Source: Fratercula arctica
Lineage: Eukaryota > Chordata > Aves > Charadriiformes > Alcidae
Length of the DNA stretch: 64,000 bases
Direction of reading: 5' to 3'
Assembly: GCA_947846985.1 (NCBI GenBank)
Contig: CANTUZ010000007.1
Location: 27,284,355-27,348,354 of the forward strand
In this document: positions 35,156 to 49,015 of the stretch, one piece after another
Position numbering within the stretch: position 1 is the first letter of the stretch
Layout of the letters: the number at the start of each line of letters is the position of its first letter
Position numbers and translations under genes: made by a program
The notes under the pieces: generated by a model
What the model was told of the DNA's origin: nothing
The model's input: only the letters and a program-made list of their open reading frames with translations
The model's database searches: none

Positions 35156-36472
35156 CTTCAACACATCTTAAATAAATCCATTTATTCCAGGGTTTCATAG
35201 AAACCATATAGCTGAAATTGCTACAGGATAATTCCTTATAAGCCTTATAAGAAATGTTGCTGTCCCAGAGCCCCAGTACAAATCCTGGCAAGAATATTGG
35301 AGATAACAGATTGGATGCCATGGAAACCGAGACAGACCTAATTTGAGCAGTAACCATTGCTGTTATTTATTTAATTCTGATAAGCCATCTAAATGTAGAA
35401 TGACTAAAGGTTCCTCTGCACTAAAAATAGCAGGCTTGTAATATTTTAAATCGCAAATCGCTTGTGTTTAACAATATTTTGGGCATCTGACATTAACGTT
35501 TTGCAGGCACTTTTGAAACCTCAAAATTAACCCTGCTGTGGTTTATAACGTAAGGAGAAAAGTGCCTTATTCCTTCCTTCTTATATTAATGTTACACGTC
35601 AAGGGTGCCTTCCATCACAGCCCGGGCTTCTCATGGGAGCTTGGACGTCCCTCTCCTCCTCCCCCAGACTTAAAGCAAATGTTTGAAAGAAGGTGGAACT
35701 GGGCCATAGGAACCAAATTCCCCTTCTCTGATTGATACCAAGGCTCCTCTGTGATTGTTTGATCTGAACGTCACCATAAATAAAACACCTCCTGAGGCAC
35801 GTCATTTTCAAGCCGGCTGACAGCTCCCATCTGGTTTTGCACCCCTGCTGCCTCCCTTTCCTGAGCTGGAGAGGCAAAAACCCACGGGTGTAAATTTGCA
35901 ATTTCTGGGGGTTTGGGGATTTTGCAGTGCTGCTGACCTGCATGGAAGCAGGGGAGAAGCGAGGTCACTGTTGGGATGGCAGTACCACCTGAAGGACCAA
36001 AATGAATAACCTCATGTCTCTGCTGTGTTTCCCTCCATTGTAATCTTCACTGTTTCCACAGCAGGAATAACACCTCCGTTTCTCTGCTGTTGTGCATTTT
36101 AACCTTAAAGTGTAAATGCAGCTGTTATTCCCTGGGAGGTTGTACACACCACATATAACAAATAAATCCTAGATATGCTTTGTTTCTAAGAAATTCTCTC
36201 TGCTTCTTGCACTCCTACATCCAAACATATGAGCAGTAGCCCCGGTTCCTCACAGCAGCATTAGCATTTGCCCTTGGGTGGGGAAGATCCGCCAGCCGGA
36301 GCATCAGGAGCCCACCGTCCCTCAGCACACAGTCCTTTCGGAAACTTCCCCCTCCCCCTCCATCTGCCTCAGTTCTTCACTCTATCATCTTTTGAGCCAG
36401 GAATTCATGGTGCGGACAGCAAGGGTGAAGCAGCTGCCATCCAGAGAAGCCCAAAGCATTGGCTGGGCTAAT

Positions 36473-37115
36473 GAATCACAGAATCATAGAATCACAGAAT
36501 GGCTTGGGTTAGAAGGGACCTGAAAGATCATCCAGTGCCAACCCCTGCCCTGGGCAGGGACATCTCCCACCAGACCAGGCTGCTCCAAGCCCCATCCAGC
36601 CTGGCCTTGAACACCTCCAGGGATGGGGCAGCCACAGCTTCTCTGGGCAACCTGGGCCAGGGGCTCACCACCCTCACAGCAAAGAATTTCTTCCTGTTAC
36701 CTCATCTAAATCTCCCCTCTTCCAGTTTAAAACCATCCCCCCTCATCCTATCGCTCCCCTCCCTGATCCAGAGTCCCTCCCCAGCTTTCCTGGAGCCCCT
36801 TTAGGGACTGGAAGGGGCTCTAAGGTCTCCCCGGAGCCTTCTCTTCTCCAGGCTGAACCCCCCCAGCTCTCTCAGCCTGTCCTCACAGCAGAGGGGCTCC
36901 AGCCCTCCCAGCATCTCCATGGCCTCCTCTGGCCTCACTCCAACAGCTCCATGTCCTTCTTGTGCTGAGGACTCCAGAGCTGGACACAGTACTCCAGGTG
37001 GGGTCTCACCAGAACAGAGTAGAGGGGCAGAATCACCTCCCTCACCCTGCTGGCCACGCTTCTTTTGATGCAGACCAGGATGCGGTTGGCTTTCTGAAGC
37101 TACAAGGCTGGATCA
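36473..37115 (-). mobile_element. CR1 LINE 3' fragment (about 640 bases, longest in window)
   Basis: The reverse complement of CR1 begins with two or three terminal repeats (AATCACAGAATCATAGAATC) and extends through the 3' untranslated region into the end of the element's ORF2 region, as far as the blocks 'gtactccaggtggggtctca' and 'tgatgcagaccaggatgcgg'. It is 5'-truncated and cannot encode a working reverse transcriptase. The good preservation suggests a relatively recent insertion. Confidence 0.93.
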
Positions 37116-40100
37116 TCTTGCCAATTAACACCAAATAGCACTGATGACATCAATGTAGCAGCACCAGTCTAAATCAGCTAAGCATCCCGGCCATGGCACT
37201 TAGTGGCAGTCTGGATTTTGTACAGGAAGGAGGGAAATGACCAATATTCTGTTTCACTCTGCAATTAGCTGAGCTCTGTAACATCAGCCAAGCCTTTCTT
37301 GTCTGTGGCGCAGGGCTGAAGGGTGAGTTGTCAGGGTTGTTTTCTTCAACAATTCTGAAATAGGACTGCAAGAAAGATATTCTGGGCAAGAATCAAAATG
37401 AATAAGAATCGCATTTAGGATCTGTCAGAGAAGAGTCAGCATATATTTAGCTTCCATTGCTCTCGTTTACAAACAGGGAGCAACGCTGGGATATTTATAG
37501 CCTTCAAAGACTTTTTTCAATTGCAGCTCCAAGGGTCCGTGCTGGGATGGACGAGCAGTGATACGCTATATTAGTATACCAGGGTATACCATTCAATCTA
37601 TATATGGCACAGTAAGACTGGAATTATTTTGAATAAGTGCAGGTTGCAATTTACAGCTTTTTCCCGTTTCACTAACCGTGTGCTACAGGACTGCTGCCAG
37701 TTTAAGGTTTTAATGGTTAGCAATTATGTTCAGAAGTGAAGGGTTCATTCATCAGCCAGGGTTTAATCTCAAGCATGATATGACTGCACAGTGAATATTC
37801 CACAACATGCTACTCATGGCATCTGGGTAAATGAAATCCTGTTGGGCAGGCTCAAGATGAAGAGTCGGATACAGCAGTTTCCTCCGAAAACCTGCACAAG
37901 GCTTCTAACAGCCAGGTTTTAGCTGCTACAGAAAGAGAAACAGTTTCTAATCCAACTTTCCAAAAAGAAAAAGTTGCAGGGGGTAGAGGGCATGTGAGAT
38001 CTCACATCCTGGTTAGCTCTCTTTTCTCATTAGAGCCTGCAAAGATGTTCGTCTTCTGAAGAGTATCTGACAGCTGCTTTTCATAAAGGAAATCTCTCCT
38101 GAATTATCCGACTAACAGCAAAGAAGTACTTTCTGAAAGGATTTTTGTTCAGACGGTTTCACGGCGCAATAAAACGCTGATTATTCAAATACAATAGGAA
38201 GATGCTGAATAATTTCAAACTGAGATTTCACACAATAGATACCCGACTGTCTATATTTAGCCACCCAAATCTATACTTAAACTCCTACGTAAAAATGGCC
38301 AAATGGAACTCGGCCATTGGAAGCTGGTTGTTACAGCTTGTATCATTATTGGTATGAGTTTGCTGGTACCACTTCATTTTTCCTTTCTCTTTCTAATCCT
38401 CCTCCTCTCTGTTACTAAACTTCTTCCACCCTGTGTTTCTCTGCCTTTTAATACACATGAAAACCCATATTTGGCTTGGAAGGTGCTTAGACACCAGCAC
38501 TTTTGAAAATGTGGACCAAGACTTTGAACATACTTGAAAACTTCAGTGACCCTAGAGAGATGATGTGGTGCAACCACTGAATGTCCAGTTCCTTCCGCCT
38601 TCTTTGGAGACCCCTTCCACCACTCAACCTGAGATACTGATACCCCACCAGAGAAGTGATGACTCACTGACACCAGACAAGAACACGGGTGACTTCTTAA
38701 CTGGTTCCTTGAATTATACAGAGTATTGTACCCTAAATTTCAAGAGACAAATCTGTGACTCTGTAGATTTCAAGGGACTTGTGTCCATACACACCAGTGT
38801 GTGCAAGATGAGAACCTGGCCACCATCTGTATAAAAACACACTGCTGTTCAATGCCAAAACCTTTTGCCACCCCTCCACTGCTTCAAAGCTGAAGCAATT
38901 TCATTGCAGCGGAGGGCACAGAAAGAAATTCTTAATACTCTTTAATTCTAGAGCTGCCCTTGACATTCAGCAGAAAGACATGAGTGTACTGAAAGAAGTG
39001 TAAATAAGGTTAACACATCAAGAGAATTGCTCCTAAAATTGAAAAATGTAGTCATCTGCTGACAACAGTCTATTCTCTCCTCACGGAGTAATAGCAGGGC
39101 CACCGTGACTACAGCTACGGTTGAGTCAGCATTTCCATTATCAACTGCCATTTTCAAGGATTTATATCTTGGCCATTAAAAAAAAAAAAAAAAAGAGTTC
39201 TTGGCTGAAATTTCCATACAAGCTCCTTGGATCTGATCACACCTCTGCTCTCCACCTGGTACTATCAGCTGTTCCTGCTCAGCACGAGTACGAAACACTC
39301 CAGCACCGAATTACTGGCAACCGAATCACTTCACACAACCAGGACCGACAACAGACGGGGCAAGACATCAACAAATCCATCCCTGCAAAAACGCTGCCTT
39401 TGCTGATCAGGGACATCAGAAGCCTGCCAGAGCTGGAGAGTTATTTTAGTTAGCTTCCAGAAATTAAGTCTGGCAAGCGACTCCCCTGCCGTGCTGGGTA
39501 GCACCATCACAGAATCCGGCACGTTATAACCTGAAATCACAACTGTTGGGTTTTCCGTCAAAGTTTTTCTCTTAAAGACAGCTCTTATGGGGTTTACTGG
39601 ATGTTTGACTCCTGCTTGCAGCAGACAGACAGGCTGACAGCTCCTTTGTGATGTGATATTCACAAAGCTATTACCGGGTTTTAGAAACTGTTTGTAACAA
39701 ATGATTCAGCTACACAGGATAGGATCTTCTGCAATGAAGAGATTATTCAGTGACTATCAGTTTAGCCATGGAAGAGGTGCTTTTTCTCAAAAGAGGGAGC
39801 AAAAGAGTGGTCGTGGGCACATCAGCTGGCTCACCACCACCCTGCAGAAGCAGAGGGAGGTTTAGCTCCAGATTGATGTTAAGCTTCTCCATCTGTCACC
39901 AAGTCAGGTCACGGACTCACAGATCTACATCAGCTGGGTGAATTGCAACAGACACCAAACAACACACAGGAAGTTACACCAAGTGTTCACGTTAATCACA
40001 GCTTTGCACTGCCAGCCTGGCTTCTAAAGGCAACTACTAGTCCCAGAGATGCTCACAGAGATGACCCTGACTTAATTTGACAAGTTAATTGTAAACTACT

Positions 40101-41873
40101 AATTCACATCCTAAAAGCCGGTTGCATGTCTTGGCGTGTCATAAATACAGCTTACAGTAGCTCAAATGAAACCGTCTTCACCAGGGCCGGTTCACTGGGA
40201 ATGGGTTATTTTTGTCCTCCTCAATGTTACAAGAGCATTGCATGACCTGCACGTGACCAAGTCCTTCACACACGTAGAGGCTGAATGGAGACACTGTGTT
40301 ATAATCCCAGCACTTGGGATGGAGACAGCATTTTTGCATAGCTGTTTCCCCCGTCTCTCCCTGCACACATCATCTAACCTGTGTCCTGGGGCTGCAGGAG
40401 CCTTCGCAAGGAGCGATTCCACCTCCACCACCTGCTCCTTTGGGCACCCCCACACTGTAGGACTTTTGAGTCTTCCTACCTACGGGGTCTATTGGCACAG
40501 CTGAGGTCTCAGCACGTACTTTAATAAGAAATATTTCATTTGGCGTTGTTTACACAAAACCTTAATAAGCTTTGTGTTTTCACTCTCTTTTCTCCACACT
40601 ATTTTTTCCCAAAGGAGAAGGTTTTATCCTATCGGTTCTCATGCAGCAGTCCTGAGTTACTACATTTTGTCTGCCTCTTTCTTGTGTTTTTTCTTGCCTT
40701 ATGAACCCTTCAAAGCCACATCCATTCCTCTGTGTCGAGTGTTTCTTTTCCTCCTGTGCTCGACTGCGGCTGTTACTTCCCTCTAATGACATTCAAATGG
40801 AAGTGCCACACTCTCAGGCTAATCAATGCTAATAATATAATTTAAATGATCGACTAGTCTTCAGAGATTGTGTTTAGCTGCTGTATATCTTTAAGAAATT
40901 GAAGAAAAACAAAACTAAAGTCTGTAGACCTCAGAATGCATTTAGGTAAATCGGGCATATGTAATTTCAACTAGAAAACACCTCACAGCAACTATTTATG
41001 TAAACATTGAGTGTGTCTCAATGAGAAGTGTAATTCATCTTTTCTCTGGCTTTTCCTAGCTAGAACTAAATATTGCCATTGGGATTTTTTAAGTTCCACG
41101 GAAGAATGAATTTAAGTCTCAATGGGAGGCTTCAACATGGCGAAATACTTAAGCCCTTGTGTAACTTTAAAAGGACACAAATAGTCCCACTGAAGTCAAT
41201 GGGATTTAATACACAGACTTTAGAGCCAAGTTGAATCACGGCCTGAACAAATGCTGGTTTAATCTTACAGAATTGTGTGACCTGATACCCCACTTCCAGC
41301 CGCATCCCGGCTCTGCTGACTGCTCTCCATCGCTCCCAGCCAAAACACCAAACCCAAATCCTGTCTCACTTGCAGCTTAACAGGACTCAATTTTTTAAAA
41401 GTTGCATTCCCCAGACATCTATATCTTTTTACCTCCTCTATTAGGAGTAACACTAGATATGGCTATTATAAAATGAGATTCCAGGGAAAACTATTTGCCA
41501 GTCCATTTACTTTATGCACTTGTCAATCATTAATGTATCATCACTATCATTATACGGTGGGTCCTACTGTCTGCATCTGATAGTACTCTCCTACAAGTTT
41601 CTTCTGTCACCAGCTCATCCCTGCCCAGCAGCAGGACGCACAGCAAAGAATCAGAACACAAACACATCGCTGCAAGGACACAAAACCTGCAGGAGTTCTC
41701 AGGGTAGAATTTGCAGCCACAGGGATTTATATCTCCAGGGGTGGACACAGTCCTCATCTAACTGGGAGGGGTGTCACCAGTCATGCCACCATCCTGGATG
41801 CTGTTCAGGAGAGGGAGGGTAAGGACAGGGCACCATGCCCCCTGTGTGGCAGTCAGGCTGCAGCCACTGCAAC
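37116..41873. other. Noncoding stretch, no gene recognised
   Basis: Ordinary to AT-rich sequence with an A-run at 39178-39194, a 16-base inverted repeat at 37574-37589, and a possible ancient repeat trace around 41150-41250 (contains CCCACTGAAGTCAATGGGA). The AT-rich part at 40790-41110 has no recognisable exon. Confidence 0.5.
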
Positions 41874-42412
41874 TCATAGAATCACAGAATGGTTTGGGTT
41901 AGAAGGGACCTGAAAGATCATCCAGTTCCACCCCCTGCCCTGGGCAGGGACACCTCCCACCAGACCAGGCTGCTCCAAGCCCCATCCAGCCTGGCCTTGA
42001 ACACCTCCAGGGATGGGGCAGCCACAGCTTCTCTGGGCAACCTGGGCCAAGGGCTCACCACCCTCACAGCAAAGAATGTCTTCCTCAGATCTCATCTAAA
42101 TCTCCCCTCTTCCAGTTTGAAGCCATTACCCCTTGTCCTATTGCTCCATTCCCTGAGTCAAGAGTTCCCCCCCTCAGCTTTCCTGGAGCCCCTTTAGGGA
42201 CTGGAAGGGGCTCTAAGGTCTCCCTGGAGCCTTCTCTTCTCCAGGCTGAACGCCCCCAACTCTCTCAGCCTGTCCTCACAGCAGAGGGGCTCCAGCCCTC
42301 GGAGCATCTTCGTGGCCTCCTCTGGCCCTGCTCCAACAGGTCCATGTCCTTCTTGTGCTGAGGGCTCCAAAACTGGACACAGTACTCCAGATGGGGTCTC
42401 ACCAGCGCCACT
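41874..42412 (-). mobile_element. CR1 LINE 3' fragment (about 540 bases)
   Basis: The reverse complement of CR1, very similar to the copy at 36473-37115 over its whole length, starts at the terminal repeat (TCATAGAATCACAGAATGG) and ends near 'ctccagatggggtctcacca'. It is 5'-truncated. GC-rich sequence from 42413 to about 42600 could be an unrecognised continuation. Confidence 0.93.
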
Positions 42413-45400
42413 CCTGCGTCGCTCAGTGTCCCTCCCTCTGTCTCAGCCCAGGTGGACATCAGGCAGGGCCAGGTGGTGGGGTCAGGAGAGGCTGCAGCAC
42501 ACTCACGTCCCTCAGGTGGCCCCCTCTGCCTCCGGTATCCTTCCTTCCACCATACGGATGCAGAGGAGGACCATGGGCCAGGGCGCTTGTTCCGTACAAT
42601 CCATGCAGGGGGCTCAAGCTAAGTCCAAACACTTGGCAGCCGAATCACAATTTAGCCTTACATTCTAGCAGGTTTGGGTCTGTGGGCTACAAACATCTTT
42701 AAAAATGGGGAGGAGGAGATGAACTCTCTCCCAGGCAGAGGAGAAAAGAGGTGATTCAAATATTAAACTCTTCTTGTCTTTGAAAGGGTTAGATGTGCCT
42801 GAGATAGGATTTTTTCTGTAGGCAAACTTTCTCTGTACCCTTCAAATCAGCAGCACCAGAGAGAGGTTTAACTGTGGACAACAGAATCTCACAGCTGCGT
42901 CAGACAAGATGCTTCATCCTTACCCTATATAGAAGGTTTTCCAAACTCCTGTTACCAAAAACGGAATGGGCAAGCTGAGCAAACCTGTTTGCTTGCCAAT
43001 TTAAGGATCACAATTCAACTGACTGCTATGGCTCTGTGCACCAAAGCAACTAAAATATTGACAAGGCTACTTCCAGGACTGATAGCATTCCTAAAAAAGA
43101 ACCACAGTAAATAGGGCAATTGACTGGAAGCTAAAATGGTGTATGCTTTCTGGGCTAAAAAAATCCTTCAAAGATATTTATTAATTCATTATTCAATGAC
43201 GACGTGCACAGTGCGGCGCACACTTAAACATGAGGCACTGCTGTAGCTGCTTCTTGAAATTCTGATTTGCTTAAAATATTTAGTCCATTTTCATGCTAAT
43301 TAAGAAGCAGCCAAGAAGGGAAGCCATAGATCTGCGAGAGGGAAAACAGATCTTCTCACTGAAATGAGACTTGCCCCTTTCACCCCTCCCCGCAGCCAAA
43401 ATCTTACATGACCTTGTAAATACTCTCATATATTTTGGCCATTTGGAGCAATTGCAGGTACAGGACAGATCACAGCCAGCACAGGTCAAGAGGTGAGGTA
43501 TGCCAGCCATGGTCAAGAATTAGAGGTAAGACACAAAATGCAAGGCAACAGCTGTCGAAAGCAAATCAAGCTACTTGGAGCCTGCTGTGTTCCCAAGCCA
43601 GGCTCTTTTTGCTACTTCAGTAGCGATAATTGTACATCTGGCAGCAAGGATTTGAGCACAGAAGCAGCTCTCCAGTCATTTCTCAATTGCAATTGTGACT
43701 GGAGGATGCCAGAACTGGCTGACCAGCTGGCAAACAGCAGTTTTTGCAAACAGGATCAAAAGACTAATCTTTCTGCACACTGTGATATTATTACCCTTGA
43801 GTTCCAGGTTTTGGGGGCTCAGGATTTTCAGCTCTCTGTTGCGTTTCTCCATCTGTTTGCCATCCCACCCACTCTCTTCCTCAGGCAACAAACAAAGTAA
43901 TCCACAAAGAGCCAGTCAGGGGAGAATGAGGGGCTGGGAGCTGCAACCCAAATCCCAAATTTTGTGATTACAACGATTGGTTTTGGACGCAACCCAATAA
44001 TTAAAGTGGCATTTGTTTAGACAGTGCACTTCTTAGGGTTTCCAAGGCTGTTCCAGACAAATGTTCCTCCTGGGCCAACAGAAGGAGATTGACCATAACA
44101 TCGCAGCAGATCTGGCTGGAGGTGGAATCTCCACCTGGGAACCGCAATCTAAAGGACCATGGGAGAGAGAAGGCAGAGTTCCCACTTCATTTTACCTATC
44201 AAAACGTTGCCCAGAAAATGTTGCCGAGAGAAACTAGTAAAACGGGTAAAAAAAAAGAGAATGATGTCTGGGAAAGCTGCTGCTGTGGGAGAGAGAACGC
44301 TGCCCTAAGAAACTCTCTCTTTGCAATTGCATATCCCAGCATTTCACAGTTCAAGTGAAAGCACAAGGAGAACTACCCCAAGAGATTTTGCTACAGTGAA
44401 CTAGTACAAAGAGACTCCAGAGAAGAGACAGGCAGTTGCGTCTTCCTAGTTTACTAGATTCCTAGAGCAATTTGTGAAGAATATGAAATGGATCTGGGTG
44501 ACTCTTCCCACCTGCACAAGTTTTATGAGAAAGTTCATTACTTCTTCCTGCTTTACTTTTCTGTTTTCATTGAGAAGCATCAGCAACGCTTTGGTGATAC
44601 CTAGTCCTACACACACACAAAAGAAAAAAAAAAAAAGGCAGAAAGGAGTTCTCCTTTTGGAACAAGCCCTGACTCATCCTGGTGAGTCAGGCTATCATTC
44701 ATTTAAGTTTGTCTGAAAACTTTGAATCTCCAACTTTGGATGGGTGCACAGATCTTTCCATTGGCAAATTAACCCTCTACCCACTCATTAAAAACCATTA
44801 TGACCTCCTAAAACCAGTGTGAACCAGGAATTCCCTCTGCCTTCAGGAGCTAGAACTGATTCCTGTCTTCACTGTGGTCTGTAGACAACCTTGAGCTCTG
44901 AAAGTGTGGCTGTTTGCATAGGAACGCAAAAAGTACTTACTATCTACAACTCATCATTTTAGCTCTGATTCTGCTCTCAGAATCGCTAAACAAATATCGT
45001 ACGATCCACCAAAAAGCTGCCTGACTGCCACCCACCAAAACTGACCCCACTCGGAATCGGAATGATTTCACTGCGCTTTCATTTTGCCGGTGCTGTTCTG
45101 CCAGCTGAAATTTCTAGCTGCAAATTGCATTTGAGAAGATGTGCAAATATTTTAGGTGCACAATCAATATATGCTGTAGATGACAAATTACAAATTAGGA
45201 AAGGAATAGCTGGCCGTAAAGCGTGGCTTCAATGCTGAATTAAGAAGTCTAATAAAGTGACAGCTACCATCATGCAACACAGACATCTGATTCACTCTGC
45301 CAGCAAGTGCATTATTTCAAAGAAACATTATATGGTATTTATCTTAGCCTATTCATCAGCTCCCATCAAATCAAGAGTGTCCCTATGCTACAGATTCTCT

Positions 45401-48400
45401 GTCTTTAAAATAAAGCTGTGAAAATTGAAAGGCTAAAGAGATGAAAGCTACATTATGGGTAATGCAAAAATATATGCTAATTATCTATGTATGGAGAACT
45501 TCCACTGCAGTTTTGAAAGCAGTGGTCTGCTTTCACAGACGGTATGATGCAATAGGCATGTGGGGAAAGCAATTTGCAATGTTTTAATAAATATTTTCCT
45601 GTTAAAGTATGATCCTGATTTTTAAAACGATGTGTCTGGTACAATCAATCGGATGCTAGAGGGAACGTCTGTGCTTGTTCTCCTGGTGTTCCCAGGATGC
45701 CCTGACCCTTCTGTGGGTCAAAGCAGGCATGCTGGCGGTGCTTAGTGCGTTGGCAGTGTGTCTACCCCAACTTGCCTACCCGTGCCCTTGAAGACTTGTT
45801 TTCACCAAGAAGATTGAGCTTTTGCAGGGGATAGAGCAGAGTGCTGCCCTTTTTCTGGAGCAGGCACCTCATGTGTGCCATGAGGAGTCTGTTGAACTGC
45901 AAATCCAGCTGATTACCCAGCATGTTAAGGCATTAATGATACTCTTCTATAAAGCCTCACCTATGAGTCCGAGTCTAGTCCTGCAGTAAGACAAAGCTTG
46001 CACAGACATCCTCATCAGCAGTTATAGCAGGTTCTCCGACTATTTCCACAGCAGCCCTTGGTAGGCAGCCCTGGCTCAGCTTTATACAGAATTACAAATA
46101 AGATTTAGTGAATCACCTTTGCCAAGGTATCAAAAATTCACACCCCCAAGTCTTTACCTACAGCCTCAAACCTTTCCCCAACCAGGTGTAAGCTAGTCCA
46201 TAGCTCCAAGACTTGATACTTCCCTTTCTGGGAATAGGGAAAGGAGGAGGGTGGGGAAAAGCTAAAGGAATCCAGGGTGTACATAGGGACAACTCTGAGC
46301 TTGTCAGAAGATCCTAAAAGTAATTTAGGAACCTAACCAGCAGCACTCTCATTTCCCACACACACACCAGTGACAGTAGTAAGGAAATCCTCAGCTTAGG
46401 ACATCTGAAGAGCTGTGGAAGGACCAAAGACACACAGCAGAAGGCTACAGCCATTTACACCACCTGCAATCGCAGCCCTCTGGGAAGTTTTCCCCTTGAA
46501 GCTGAATATTTTCACCAGTCCAGGAAGAAGCGTAAGCAAAATTGGAAATTTTTGCCTAGAGAATTTTTCAGTCTGTCTGTAGTAGCTGACCCCTAAATAT
46601 ATTATCCTTCTCCTCAACCTTGGTTTTGGACAAGGACCAACCCCACCAAGTCTGTTATTTTAGGGGACTTCCCATGCATTTTTCTGGTGGACGTTAGATG
46701 AGCCTCACATTTCCTTCTCCTACCTGTGGTGGCTGGTAGAGGAGAAGGGCTTAGTTTGTGGCCATCACTACATGCTTTTTACATCCAGAAGTACTGAGGT
46801 GAGCAACTGGATTCAGAGGTGTTGAAATGAGATGCAGGGGATCATTTACCTTAAGAGTTTGCTGGAGCAGGGCATTATTCCCTTTCAAGTATGAGAAAAG
46901 CAGACAGGTTTTTGAAGTCGGCGCCTCTAATGGAGGAAAAGGTGCTGGAATCTGGCTGTTTTGCATCAGAGAGAATAAAACAGACAGTAAAAATGAATGC
47001 AAATGAATGATTGGCCTGTCTGTCTCTTACATAAAAATACCATTAGCTCATTTCATGTGCCACATGTTATTTACTGACTAGGTCGCTGAGAAGCCTGTGT
47101 TCTCCACCCCGAATGCTGCTGCCAAATGCACAAATGCCAGAGGGTAGATTGAGGCAGGAGTGGTTGTCCCCAGCAGTAGCTAACACTGTTACTGGGGCCA
47201 AATATCTATTTAATCTGCAGTGGTAGCAGGCAAAGACCTTATACCAGCACCTGAAATTCTTCCCGAAACAGCCTCGGAACAAAACACAGCAGTGTTGTTA
47301 ATAACTCTGAGCCCAAACCTTGCCCGGTTCATGTAGGAGTGGTTGTCCCGTCAGCCCTAGCAGTTTTTGTCAGTCTAGGTATGAATTTGGGCAAACCTGA
47401 AAATCTCACTACTTTGTCCGTGACAGACCCCAAGAAAACAGGGAGCCCAACAGTCATGGCAGACACAAAATAGCTTCTGAAGCTCCAAGAACAAACCAAG
47501 AGCTGTGTGTTCACCCGCGTTGTTCCCAGCAGGTAAGCTGTGCTGGGAAGAAAACCAGCCCCCTGAGATGATCTGGTTTACCTGATGCACTTATGGGTAG
47601 GCTGGGAGGGAGGGACACAGAGGGATCCTGTTCAGACCTCTGCCTGAGCCTGTTTGGGGTTTAAAAAAGAGAATATTGAGAATAAAGACATCCAAAAGCA
47701 GCCTAGGTAGTAACAGAGCTTTCCCAACAAACATAAGCGCTCTACAATATGACAAGTATTGCCAAAGATAGAGCAAAAAGATCATGCTGTGAACCTCCCA
47801 GCAGACCTGAGTCTCAGCAGAACTGGACAACTGTCCAATAATTTCTCCAGTAAATGCCATGTCAACAATCTGCGGGTTTTCCTATCAACCAAAGAGGGAC
47901 AGGATCATGCCCTTCTCTACCCAAGGGACAGCAGAGACCATCCCTTACCAGGGGTACATATAGCAGTTGCCATTTTGTTAGATGTTGCAGTGCTAGAAGC
48001 CTCAAGTTGCACCCTTTGGAGCTGAAGAGGCTCTCCCATGGTGAGAGGGATGGACATTTCTATCCCAGGACAAGAGAAGACAACATCTCCTCTTATCCCC
48101 TTGTACATGGGGATAAGATTGTGCATAAGACGCCAGCTAGAATGGAGAGGAGCTCAAAGCTCTACTGCATTACAGACAGAAAAAAAGGATCCAGCTGAAA
48201 AACATTATTCAGCAAATAAGACAAGCGTCTGGGATTCAGTGTGAATTTCAAGACTGACCAAGGCTGGCTGAGAAGTAACGTATTTAATTATTGAGAAACA
48301 AAGACAAGGCTGATCCTGCTGCTGTCCAGCCCGGCTGTCTAGCCCAGATCCATCTGGGCTGCAGAGGGAGGCAAGAGCCAGGGCTCGGCGCCGGGTCCCA

Positions 48401-49015
48401 CTGGAGCCCTGCACCCCTGGGCACAGACCCTCTGGACGGAGCCTGCATGTACAAGAGATGCCCAGAAAAGCCAGCGCTCCTGCCATCCACCGTCATGCGT
48501 ACTATCGGGCCGCTATTCGGGGAGATGCATTTTTGCATGATGGTTTGGACATCACCACATCGACATCCTCATTACAGAAACTGCTGCTGGCTCACTCCGG
48601 CTCCCGCCGGGCTGGGGCCAGGCCCTCCAGGCAGCGGCTGCGGATGCAAAGAAGCCAGCAACAGTGAGCGTCAGCACCATTTCACCAGGAGCCGCACATC
48701 CTCCTCCTGGTTGTCATTTCTGATTTTGCAGATGGCTGGCCTGGATCATTTGCATCCGTTGCCTCTGCAGAGTAAGGACACAGCCAAGCTTTTCATCACA
48801 GGACTTTGCACCCCCAGAAAGCAAGCTTCTTCCGATGTCTTGGTAGCACAGGAGGAAATTAAGCAGACTCTTGCCTTGCTGTTCATTACTGACAGGCAGC
48901 GGTGACCCAGGGTCAGAGCTGAGTAGCTAATTTAAGAGCACAGACAATACAATGAGCCTTCACATAAGGAGCAATGGAGGCACTGCCCACTTTGATGGCT
49001 AATCTTGCAATTCAG
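42413..49015. other. Noncoding stretch with possible regulatory sequence
   Basis: No gene recognised. It includes an AT-rich, motif-rich part at 45100-45620 and a small CpG-dense patch at 48370-48690, both described separately, and an A-run near 44623-44638. A plus-strand open frame at 48291-48905 overlaps the CpG patch; it resembles no protein I know. Confidence 0.5.
48370..48690. promoter_or_regulatory. Small secondary CpG-dense patch
   Basis: About 320 bases have clearly more CpG than their surroundings (for example GGCGCCGGG, TCGGGCCGC, CTCCCGCCGGGC). They also contain ATGCATTTTTGCAT at 48525-48538, an inverted POU-like half-site arrangement. It could be a minor promoter, an orphan CpG island or an enhancer. 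No exon with convincing start and donor was found in it. Confidence 0.35.

Larger units (their letters stand above)
33363..36472. other. Noncoding stretch with ancient repeat traces
   Basis: No gene recognised. It contains a likely ancient amniote repeat remnant at 33965-34042 and an A-rich purine tract at 35100-35155, reported separately. The rest shows nothing I can name. Confidence 0.5.

Noticed and set aside
36499..36804. Recurrent open frames of about 60-110 codons with shared peptides at each CR1 copy (also at 20315, 41889, 48974 and 61742)
   Set aside because: These are translations of the antisense of the CR1 3' region, repeated because the element is repeated; not genes.
48291..48905. 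204-codon plus-strand open frame
   Set aside because: Partly explained by the local CpG-dense patch. The translation has no recognisable domain, and no splice or conservation evidence is available.
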